DNA of 7,092 nucleotides from Rhizobiaceae bacterium (GTDB lineage Bacteria; Pseudomonadota; Alphaproteobacteria; Rhizobiales; Rhizobiaceae): the NCBI GenBank assembly GCA_028865845.1, contig JAGWJK010000210.1, positions 1-7,092 of the forward strand, in the 5' to 3' direction. The position numbers were made by a program, and so were the translations under genes. Shown here piece after piece: positions 1 to 5,749 of this stretch. The notes beneath the pieces were generated by a model, which was given only the letters and a program-made list of their open reading frames with translations, searched no databases and was not told where the DNA came from. Each line of letters begins with the position of its first letter. Position 1 is the first letter of the stretch.

Positions 1-2
1 TG

Positions 3-2783
3 ATCGGTCGCTTCGCCAGCGGCTCCGTCACCGTTGGCGGCACCGGTTCGCTATGGGATACCGGCGCATTGACGATCGGCGGCGACAGCGCGGAAGCGGA
101 TAGTTCGGGCGCCAGCGGCCGATTGGATATCAGCACCGGTGGCCGGGTCGACAGTTCCTCGGCGGTCGTCGGGGATGGCAAGAATGCCACTGGCACCATC
201 ACCGTCGACGGAACGGGCTCGCTATGGGACGTATCCGGCGCACTGACCGTCGGCAATCTCGGCACCGGCTCGGTGACGGTGTCCGGCGGCGCAAGCGCGA
301 ACGCCGATACCGCAATCCTCGGCGAGCAAGCCTCGTCGGACGGTACGCTGGTTGTTGTCGGCGACAACAGCAGGGTCGACGTCAACGGCGCGTTCGAGGA
401 CGGCGATGCCGGCAGCGGTTCCGTGCAGGTCCTCTCCGGCGCCACGCTATCGACCGGCAATGCATCGTTCGGCACAGGCGCTGGCGGCAACGGCCAGGCG
501 CTCGTCAGCGGTTCAGGCAGTGAATGGCTCGTCAACGGCACGCTCGATGTCGGCACTGCTGCCGGAGGAGTGGGAAGCCTTGCCATCTCATCGTCCGGCA
601 CCGTCAGCAGCCAGGGCGCCAGCATCGGTACATTCGCGGGCTCCAGCGGATCCGTGACCGTGACCGACGCCGCCTCGAGCTGGAACAATCAGGGCAATCT
701 CGTCGTCGGCGACGCCGGACAGGGAACCTTGGACGTCATTCTCGGCGGCGCGCTCCACACGACCAGTGCAACCATCGGCAATGCCTCGACGGGCAACGGC
801 GCTGTGACGGTGACCGGCGACGGCTCGGTCCTATCGGTCGATGATACGCTCACCGTCGGCAACGCCGGCACTGCAAACGTGACCGTAAGCGGCGGCTCGA
901 CGCTTTCCGCTTCGACTGTTGACATCGCCACCCAGGCCGGCTCGCAGGCCTCGTTGAATATAGGATCGGCACTTGGCGAGACCGCGACCGGGCCCGGCAC
1001 GCTCGATGTCGACACGATCCACTTCGGCAGCGGCAATGGCTCGCTGGTCTTCAACTTCGGTGGCGCCCCGCAGACGGTGAGCACCGCAATCGACGGCACC
1101 GGCGCACTTTATGTCGCGGCAGGCGATGTCACGCTCACCGGCAACTCCAGCGGCTTTAACGGCACGACGTCAGTCTCGGGCGGCAGCCTCATCGTCGACG
1201 GCACGCTGGGCGGCACCATTTCGCTCAGCGGCTATGGCCTGCTCGGTGGCACGGGCACCGTCGGTTCGACGGTGGTCGGGTCCGGCGCAACGCTGTCGCC
1301 GGGCAATAATGGCATCGGCACGCTGACGATCGACGGCGACCTGACGGCGCAAAGCGGTTCCACCTTCTTGATCGAAAGCAACGGCACCACCACCGACCGT
1401 ATCGATGTCACCGGCACGGCGACGCTGAACGGCGGAACGCTTTCCCTGGTCGGCAGCAACCTGAAGGCCTTCACCAGCTACACCATACTTTCGGCGGCAG
1501 GCGGCATTTCCGGCAGTTTCGACACGGTCCAGGTAAACTACGCCTTCGTCAGCCCCGTCCTCAATTACTCCGGCGGCACACTGGATCTTTCGCTTCAGCC
1601 GAACGGCACTTCCTTTGCAGCAGCCGGCACCACTGCCAACCAGCGTTCGACCGCGCGCGGATTGGAGAGCCTCGGCGCCTCCAACTCGCTCTTTGATGCC
1701 TTCGCGGTGCTCAGCCTCAATGAAGCATCCGATGCGCTCGGCCAGCTTGCCGGTGAAATCCATACCTCTCTGATCACCACCGCCTTCGACAACGGCCGTT
1801 TCATCCGCGATGCCGCCATCGATCGCCTGCGTAACCTGCAGAACGGCGCTGCCGCCAACCCCATACAGGCGCGCATGTCTGACGACACCAGCCTTGGTTA
1901 TGCCGAGACCGGCCAGCACCCGGCAACGCCGTCCGAAAAAGCCATTGCTGGCATTCTTGCCGACCCAGCAAGCGGCCTGCCGGCCTTCTGGAGTGCACCT
2001 TATGGCGGATGGACATCGTCGGACAACGGCACCAGCAATACCGGCGGCGTGCTTTTCGGCTTCGATACCACGCTTGCCGACACGGACTGGCGCGTCGGCG
2101 CGCTGGCCGGCTATGGCCGCAGCCGCTTCAATCAATCCGATGTTTCGGCGCATGCCGATGCGGACAATTACAATATCGGCGTCTACGCTGGCAGGGAATG
2201 GGGTGCGCTGGCCCTGCGTCTCGGCGGCAGCTACACCTTCCAGTCCCTGTCGACACGCCGCAATGTCGACTTCTCCGGCTTTGCCGACGAATTGCGGTCC
2301 GATTACAACGCCCATACGGCACAGGTATTCGGCGAACTCGCCTACACGCTGTCTGTCGGTGACGGCCGTATCGAACCCTTCGCCAACCTCACCTATACCG
2401 ATATCCGCACCGACGACTTTTCGGAGCACGGCGGAGCGGCGGCTCTCAGCGGCGATGCCGATCAATCCTCGGTCACCTTCGCGACTTTCGGCGCCAGGGC
2501 CGAGCGCACCTTTGCCTTTGCGGATACGACCGGCACCCTTCACGGTTCGCTCGGATGGCGCCACGCCTTCGGCGATCTTAATATCGCATCCCAGCTGGCT
2601 TTTGCGGGCGGCGACGTCTTCAGCGAAAGCGGCACCGTCGTCGATCGCGATTCGCTTGTGATCGATGCCGGCTTCGATGTCGCCCTCAACAGGCAATTGT
2701 CGCTCGCCTTCAATTACGACGGCAGCTTCGGCTCGGAAAGCAGGGCGCATCTGTTCAAGCTGCTGCTGCAGGCGCGCTACTGA
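3..2783 (+). CDS. Autotransporter (type Va secretion) with repeat passenger and C-terminal beta-barrel, 5'-truncated
   Basis: This is the 3' part of a large autotransporter gene. The frame is open to the left edge, giving 926 codons, and the residues before the TTG at 69 continue the repeat pattern (GSVTVGGTGSLWDTGALTIGG minus its last residue), so 69 is not the start. Counting from the codon at base 3, residues about 7-315 are Gly/Ser/Thr/Val-rich units of about 50 residues. Residues about 365-465 are a second beta-helical section resembling the passenger-associated (PATR) repeat, with TSVSGGSLIVDG and GATLSPGNNGIGTLTIDG. A linker follows with the NQ pair typical of this family at 546-547. 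Residues 661-926 form a full-length beta-barrel of 266 residues, beginning AFWSAPYGGW and ending LLLQARY with an aromatic last residue, as outer-membrane barrels do. The barrel is expected to insert in the outer membrane and export the passenger to the surface. The signal peptide lies outside the window. The passenger has no protease, lipase or other catalytic motif that I can see, so adhesion or surface coating is only an inference. Confidence 0.93.
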   Translation: MGRFASGSVTVGGTGSLWDTGALTIGGDSAEADSSGASGRLDISTGGRVDSSSAVVGDGKNATGTITVDGTGSLWDVSGALTVGNLGTGSVTVSGGASANADTAILGEQASSDGTLVVVGDNSRVDVNGAFEDGDAGSGSVQVLSGATLSTGNASFGTGAGGNGQALVSGSGSEWLVNGTLDVGTAAGGVGSLAISSSGTVSSQGASIGTFAGSSGSVTVTDAASSWNNQGNLVVGDAGQGTLDVILGGALHTTSATIGNASTGNGAVTVTGDGSVLSVDDTLTVGNAGTANVTVSGGSTLSASTVDIATQAGSQASLNIGSALGETATGPGTLDVDTIHFGSGNGSLVFNFGGAPQTVSTAIDGTGALYVAAGDVTLTGNSSGFNGTTSVSGGSLIVDGTLGGTISLSGYGLLGGTGTVGSTVVGSGATLSPGNNGIGTLTIDGDLTAQSGSTFLIESNGTTTDRIDVTGTATLNGGTLSLVGSNLKAFTSYTILSAAGGISGSFDTVQVNYAFVSPVLNYSGGTLDLSLQPNGTSFAAAGTTANQRSTARGLESLGASNSLFDAFAVLSLNEASDALGQLAGEIHTSLITTAFDNGRFIRDAAIDRLRNLQNGAAANPIQARMSDDTSLGYAETGQHPATPSEKAIAGILADPASGLPAFWSAPYGGWTSSDNGTSNTGGVLFGFDTTLADTDWRVGALAGYGRSRFNQSDVSAHADADNYNIGVYAGREWGALALRLGGSYTFQSLSTRRNVDFSGFADELRSDYNAHTAQVFGELAYTLSVGDGRIEPFANLTYTDIRTDDFSEHGGAAALSGDADQSSVTFATFGARAERTFAFADTTGTLHGSLGWRHAFGDLNIASQLAFAGGDVFSESGTVVDRDSLVIDAGFDVALNRQLSLAFNYDGSFGSESRAHLFKLLLQARY
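21..947 (+). repeat. Six tandem passenger units of about 150 bp (50 residues)
   Basis: Units begin at 21, 192, 342, 492, 648 and 798, and the array ends at 947. Their lengths are 57, 50, 50, 52, 50 and 50 residues. Each unit follows the same order: a G-x-V-T-V strand, a turn that often carries S-x-W (SLWD, SEWL, SSWN), an L-T-V-G-like strand, a second G-x-V-x-V-x-x-G-G strand and an A-x-I-G-like strand. The match is at protein level. The DNA has diverged, so these are old duplications and not a recent slippage array. The pattern fits the T5SS/PEP-CTERM-associated repeat type from memory of the family. The array probably begins upstream of the window, since residues before unit 1 fit the end of another unit. 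Confidence 0.82.
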
Positions 2784-2963
2784 TTGCCCTTGACGCCGGC
2801 ATGAGCCCGATCGGCCGGAGAGCGAAATAACCCCTGTCGCCACGCACGATCTTCGTCACACGCCCCTCGACGGCTGTGGCCTTTTCGCGCTTCGTCCATC
2901 GCCGACAATGCAAATCCGGAACAACGGGCGCGACGACGACGTTTGCATATGGTCCACATGATC

Positions 2964-2968
2964 AGGAG
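2964..2968 (+). promoter_or_regulatory. Ribosome binding site of the 89-residue gene
   Basis: AGGAG stands 8 bases upstream of the ATG at 2977. It decides the start against the other overlapping frames in this stretch, none of which has a comparable site. Confidence 0.7.
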
Positions 2969-2976
2969 CATATCTC

Positions 2977-3246
2977 ATGCGTCACCTTGTCGGCTTCACG
3001 AAGAAAATCACCGAACCGCCGTTTTATGTCATCGAGACCGACGGCCATGCCGCCGTCTTCAACGTCGGCCAGTTCGTGAAAATCGAGCAATCCGGCAACT
3101 GGCTGCAGATCTACCAGATCGGGACGCAAGTCTATTTGGATCAGCTGTTCACGACCGTGGTCGTCAACGATCCCCTGCCAGCCGGCGCGCTCGGCGACGG
3201 TGAAAACTGGTCGGACGCTCCCGACTGGCCAAACGTGCACAGGTAA
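2977..3246 (+). CDS. Small conserved-type hypothetical protein, 89 residues
   Basis: I do not recognise a family. The start is well supported: AGGAG at 2964-2968 lies 8 bases before the ATG. The product has no signal peptide and no membrane segment, so it is probably cytosolic. The first two thirds alternate hydrophobic and polar residues (PFYVIETDGHAAVFNVGQF, then NWLQIYQIGTQVYLDQLF), suggesting a small beta-rich fold. The C-terminal 25 residues are acidic and rich in Asp, Trp, Pro and Gly, and look flexible. It lies 193 bases downstream of the autotransporter stop, so co-transcription is possible but not evident. It converges on the helix-turn-helix gene that ends at 3322. Base composition and codon choice look like the neighbours. 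Confidence is that this is a real gene, not that a function is known. Confidence 0.7.
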   Translation: MRHLVGFTKKITEPPFYVIETDGHAAVFNVGQFVKIEQSGNWLQIYQIGTQVYLDQLFTTVVVNDPLPAGALGDGENWSDAPDWPNVHR

Positions 3247-3321
3247 TGATCACCTGATTATTGGCGACATCGTCCCGCAAAACCGCGCAACCTCGTCTTT
3301 CGAAGGCGGCGGAGACCGGCC

Positions 3322-3537
3322 TCAATCGTGACCACGCCCACGATAAGTGCTCGGAACGCCCGCGGCCTCATGGCACTGCGCCAAAGTCTCCAGCCATTCC
3401 GCCAAGCCCTCCGGCACCTTGGCATTTCCGGCCTCCAGCGCCTCCACCCAAGACAAATCACATTGCAAGGCACTGGCAAGATTGAGAGGCGTCCAGCGAA
3501 TATGCAAAAGGCACTCGGAAAATCGTGCTGGAGTCAT
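3322..3537 (-). CDS. Small helix-turn-helix (XRE-like) DNA-binding protein, about 71 residues
   Basis: The protein reads as a single compact helix-turn-helix unit. Helix 1 is around MTPARFSECLLHI, helix 2 around PLNLASALQC, the recognition helix around LSWVEALEAGN, and a closing helix around PEGLAEWLETLAQCHEA. A short basic tail, YRGRGHD, follows. The order L-A-x-x-L-x-C then W-x-x-A-L-E-x-G is the usual Cro/XRE arrangement, and short proteins like this occur in rhizobia. Two ATGs are possible, at 3546 and 3537. I prefer 3537 because AAGGG sits 9 bases upstream of it but directly abuts the first ATG. The likely role is transcriptional regulation, with an unknown target. There is no toxin, prophage or restriction gene beside it. 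It converges with the 89-residue gene, leaving 75 bases between the two stops. A dyad lies 24-34 bases upstream of its start and could serve self-regulation. Confidence 0.7.
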   Translation of the reverse strand: MTPARFSECLLHIRWTPLNLASALQCDLSWVEALEAGNAKVPEGLAEWLETLAQCHEAAGVPSTYRGRGHD

Positions 3538-3937
3538 GGTCGGCATCCCTTATGTTTCACTCAAACGTTGACATGTGAGCACGGCAAGTCAAGCCGCTCC
3601 CGCAGACGACGCTTCTGCATTGCACACATTTTCACGGTGCAAGATGTCAGAAATTTGAGGAGCGGTGTTGGTTGAGGATATCAGAGCAATCATCGTTAAA
3701 GTGGAGGAGAGGATGGAGATCGAGATAGGCAGACCGAGGTCCGTTTAAATCCGCGCCGCCTCTCCCAATAACCGTCGACGATGGCGTAATCTCCCAGGCT
3801 ACGGCTTATGCACGACGAACTCTCAACCATGCCCGCCATGAGGGATCTTTAAGGATTTTTCGAAGCTCGCACGTGTCATTACGAGACCCAACCTGAGGTA
3901 GCTCGCCATATTATAAATAAATCTAAATTAGCATATA

Positions 3938-3965
3938 TTGACATAAAGAACTCCGAGAATATGGT
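3938..3965 (+). promoter_or_regulatory. Candidate sigma70 promoter of the DUF1254 gene
   Basis: A perfect TTGACA -35 box at 3938-3943 is followed by a 16-base spacer and TATGGT at 3960-3965, which matches four of six -10 positions. Immediately upstream, about 3907-3937 is nearly all A and T, like an UP element. Transcription would start near 3972, giving a leader of about 50 bases before the ATG at 4020. The -10 is weak, so an activator or a different -10 is possible. Confidence 0.5.
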
Positions 3966-3982
3966 CACCTGGCGTTGTCCTT

Positions 3983-3997
3983 GACTGCGGGGCAGTC
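3983..3997 (+). promoter_or_regulatory. Perfect hairpin/operator-like dyad in the DUF1254 leader
   Basis: GACTGC, a GGG loop and GCAGTC form a perfect 6-bp stem, extendable by two G-U pairs to 3981-3999. It lies between the predicted transcription start and the G-rich ribosome binding region at 4008-4013. It could act as an operator at DNA level or as a 5' stem that affects translation or mRNA stability. There is no T-run after it, so it is not a terminator. Confidence 0.45.
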
Positions 3998-4019
3998 GGA
4001 AGCGCTTGGGGGGAATCTC

Positions 4020-5435
4020 ATGAAGCAGTTTATTCGTTCTGCGGCCGTTGCCGCATGTCTTTGTGTATCGATATTCAATCCAGCTCGGGCGACCGAACCG
4101 TCGATCGACGAGATCGCAACCAACGCGTATCTTTATTTCTATCCGCTGCTGACAATAGATCTGACGCGCCTGCAGGCGACCAACATCGAACCCGGCAAGG
4201 AATTGATGCGCGGTCCGGCCAATACCTTCAGCAACGCTCCGGCCTTTCCTCCAGCGGATTTCAAAGTCGTTGTTCGGCCTAACTTCGACACCCTTTATTC
4301 CAGCGCTTGGCTCGATCTGACCAAGGAACCGGTTATCGTTTCCGTTCCCGATACCAACGGCCGGTTCTATCTGCTTCCGATGCTGGATATGTGGTCCGAC
4401 GTGTTCGCTTCGCCGGGATGGCGGACGACCGGCACAAAGGCACAGAATTTTCTGGTTGCGCCAGCCAATTGGAATGGCGACGTGCCGTCGGGCGTCACTC
4501 GGATCGATGCTCCGACCCCATTCGTGTGGATTATCGGCCGTATGAAGACCGATGGACCTTCCGACTATCCGGCGGTCAATGCCCTTCAGGCCCAGTTGAA
4601 GGTCACGCCCTTGTCGCAATGGGGCAAGGCGGCCACCCCGGTCGAGGTCAAGATCGATCCAAGCGTCGACATGAAAACGCCGCCGAAGACCCTAGTGGAT
4701 ACAATGGACGGCAAGAAATATTTCGCCTATGCCGCCGAATTGCTCAAATCCACTCCACCGCATGTGGCCGACCAGCCGATCATCGCGCAGATGAAGCGGC
4801 TGGGTATCGAGCCTGGCAAGAGCCTCGACTTCGACACGCTTGATCCAACAGTGAAGACCGCGCTCGAGGCCGCGCCGAAGGCTGCCCAACAGCTGATGGC
4901 CTTTAAGGTGCCGACCCTGGCGCGGGTGGTGAACGGCTGGTCGATGAACACCGACACGATGGGCGTGTATGGCAATTACTACCTGAAAAGGGCGATTGTC
5001 GCCCAGCTCGGGCTCGGCGCAAATCTCCCGGAGGATGCCATCTATCCGCTGAACCTGGCCGACAGTGCCGGGAAACCACTGGACGGAGCCAACAGGTACA
5101 CGATCCATTTCGACAAGGGACAGACCCCGCCCGTCGGAGCGTTCTGGTCTATAACGCTCTATGACAAGGACGGCTTTCAGGTCGCAAACAGCCTCAACCG
5201 CTTCGCCGTCAGCAGTTGGATGCCGTTCGTCTACAACCCCGATGGCTCTCTTGATCTGTTAATCCAGAACGCAAGTCCGCCGACAGACATGCAAGCAAAT
5301 TGGCTACCGGCTCCCAACGGCGCATTCAATCTGACGATGCGGCTTTATTCGCCGAATTCTGACGCGCTAACCGGAAAATGGAACCCACCGCCAGTCAAGG
5401 CAGTGGAAGAGCCAGCACCTTTTGTGGTGCAGTAA
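4020..5435 (+). CDS. Secreted DUF1254/DUF1214 domain protein, 471 residues
   Basis: The ATG at 4020 is preferred over an upstream in-frame TTG at 3975. It starts a clear signal peptide: MKQFIR, then a hydrophobic AAVAACLCVSIF core, and ARA before T25 as a signal peptidase I site. GGGGGGA at 4008-4014 is the likely ribosome binding site. The mature protein should be periplasmic or secreted. Residues about 30-170 match the DUF1254 pattern, with YLYFYPLLTIDLTR, GPANTF, RPNFDTLYSSAWLDL at 86-100 and GRFYLLPMLDMW. From N358 the C-terminal part matches DUF1214, with NRYTIHF, PPVGAFWSITLYD, NRFAVSS, and a final NLTMRLY and KWNPPPV. This two-domain order and length are usual for the family. Its biochemical function is not established as far as I know, so none is assigned. 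It stands alone, preceded by its own promoter candidate and followed by a long stem-loop and an oppositely oriented tRNA. Confidence 0.93.
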   Translation: MKQFIRSAAVAACLCVSIFNPARATEPSIDEIATNAYLYFYPLLTIDLTRLQATNIEPGKELMRGPANTFSNAPAFPPADFKVVVRPNFDTLYSSAWLDLTKEPVIVSVPDTNGRFYLLPMLDMWSDVFASPGWRTTGTKAQNFLVAPANWNGDVPSGVTRIDAPTPFVWIIGRMKTDGPSDYPAVNALQAQLKVTPLSQWGKAATPVEVKIDPSVDMKTPPKTLVDTMDGKKYFAYAAELLKSTPPHVADQPIIAQMKRLGIEPGKSLDFDTLDPTVKTALEAAPKAAQQLMAFKVPTLARVVNGWSMNTDTMGVYGNYYLKRAIVAQLGLGANLPEDAIYPLNLADSAGKPLDGANRYTIHFDKGQTPPVGAFWSITLYDKDGFQVANSLNRFAVSSWMPFVYNPDGSLDLLIQNASPPTDMQANWLPAPNGAFNLTMRLYSPNSDALTGKWNPPPVKAVEEPAPFVVQ

Positions 5436-5436
5436 A

Positions 5437-5493
5437 ATCCTCGCAAAAGCTTCGATGTCGGTCTCAAGCCAAGGAGACCGGCGTCGCGAGGAT
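5437..5493. repeat. Long imperfect palindrome / stem-loop after the DUF1254 gene
   Basis: The outer arms ATCCTCGC (5437-5444) and GCGAGGAT (5486-5493) pair perfectly over 8 bp. Directly inside, 5454-5465 pairs with 5474-5485 over 12 bp with two G-U pairs, closing on an 8-base loop (5466-5473). The 3' side is continuous, while the 5' side has a 9-base bulge. It begins one base after the stop codon. No T-run follows on the + strand, so it is not a standard terminator, although it could protect the 3' end of the mRNA. The size and double-palindrome style recall the mosaic intergenic repeats (RIME type) of rhizobia, but I cannot confirm identity by eye. Confidence 0.55.
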
Positions 5494-5522
5494 GGCGGCG
5501 TTGATGTCGAGGTCATCGGGCA

Positions 5523-5539
5523 CCAAAATGCACTTTTGG
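5523..5539. repeat. Short AT-rich hairpin CCAAAA/TTTTGG
   Basis: CCAAAA at 5523-5528 and TTTTGG at 5534-5539 form a perfect 6-bp stem with loop TGCAC. It lies between the long palindrome and the tRNA 3' end. On the - strand it sits about 30 bases past the tRNA and could help end that transcript, but no T-run follows. It may also be the second palindrome of a mosaic repeat together with 5437-5493. Confidence 0.35.
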
Positions 5540-5569
5540 GACAACGCGCCGAACTGCGGGGGGGACTGA

Positions 5570-5646
5570 TGGTAGCGGAGGAGGGATTTGAACCCCCGAC
5601 ACAAGGATTATGATTCCTCTGCTCTGACCTACTGAGCTACTCCGCC
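5570..5646 (-). tRNA. tRNA-Met (anticodon CAT), elongator type, CCA encoded
   Basis: Read on the - strand, this folds into a full 77-base cloverleaf. The acceptor is GGCGGAG with CTCCGCT, then TA, a D-stem GCTC/GAGC around AGTAGGTCA, an anticodon stem GAGGA/TCCTT with loop ATCATAA, a variable loop GTGTC, a T-stem GGGGG/CCCTC with loop TTCAAAT, then A and an encoded CCA. The loop places CAT at positions 34-36. The anticodon stem lacks the three consecutive G-C pairs and the acceptor lacks the C1-A72 mismatch of bacterial initiators, so this is not the initiator. A CAT tRNA could instead be the lysidine-modified Ile2, but the acceptor and anticodon arms look like elongator Met. The first acceptor pair is G1-U72, a wobble pair. 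Confidence 0.93.
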
Positions 5647-5700
5647 ACATCGCGCATAATCGATTAGATCAATCTCGAAGACGAGAGATTATGTGCAAGG

Positions 5701-5749
5701 AACAAACAAAACCGCCGCTCGAAGAGCGTCAGCTCGTCGGTTGAGCGGC
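5701..5749 (-). terminator. Terminator-like nested hairpin with T-rich tail between mnmA and the tRNA
   Basis: On the - strand, GCCGCTC (5749-5743) pairs with GAGCGGC (5720-5714), and inside them GAGC (5735-5732) pairs with GCTC (5727-5724). The tail after GG reads TTTTGTTTGTT (5711-5701). This is a better terminator for read-through from mnmA than the weaker hairpin closer to its stop. An alternative fold pairs CGCTC (5728-5724) directly with GAGCG (5720-5716) around TTC, so the arms can pair in two exclusive ways. Its 5' arm overlaps the -10 box of the tRNA promoter candidate. Confidence 0.5.

Larger units (their letters stand above)
3538..4019. other. Gene-poor intergenic stretch with dyads and an AT-rich promoter region
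   Basis: I see no convincing gene here. It separates the divergent helix-turn-helix and DUF1254 genes. From left to right it holds an imperfect palindrome at 3561-3571, a dyad TTGCAC-N11-GTGCAA at 3620-3642, a short open frame with AGGAG before it (3668-3748), a long-range inverted pair GGAGAGG (3706-3712) and CCTCTCC (3759-3765), a very AT-rich block from about 3907 to 3950, and a perfect hairpin at 3983-3997. The AT-rich block contrasts sharply with the GC-rich surroundings. Confidence 0.6.

Noticed and set aside
69..71. TTG as the start of the autotransporter
   Set aside because: The frame is open to the window edge and the residues before it continue the repeat pattern, so the true start is outside the window.
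1170..2843. Long open frame of 557 codons on the - strand opposite the autotransporter
   Set aside because: It is antisense to a clear autotransporter barrel, its residues show no family pattern, and long antisense frames are common in GC-rich coding DNA.
3240..3256. CAGGT/ACCTG hairpin at the stop of the 89-residue gene
   Set aside because: The stem is only 5 bp and no T-run follows on either strand, so it is not a credible terminator.
3261..3675. Overlapping + strand frames across the helix-turn-helix gene
   Set aside because: They are rich in Arg, Pro and Ser with no domain pattern and no clear ribosome binding site, as expected for shadows of the - strand gene.
3975..3977. TTG start 15 codons upstream for the DUF1254 protein
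   Set aside because: It would put non-hydrophobic residues before a normal signal peptide and includes the leader hairpin. The ATG at 4020 with the G-rich site is better.
3879..4619. Open frame of 246 codons on the - strand over the DUF1254 start
   Set aside because: It lies opposite the signal peptide and DUF1254 domain and has no recognisable domain of its own.
5415..5430. GCACC/GGTGC hairpin at the end of the DUF1254 gene
   Set aside because: It lies inside the last codons, has a 5-bp stem and no T-run.
5436..5569. Remnant of an integrated element next to the tRNA
   Set aside because: No integrase, no duplicated tRNA 3' end and no flanking direct repeat are visible in the window.
5422..5613. 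Open frame of 63 codons on the + strand ending in the tRNA
   Set aside because: Its end reads VAEEGFEPPTQGL, a familiar false peptide made by translating the complement of a tRNA gene.
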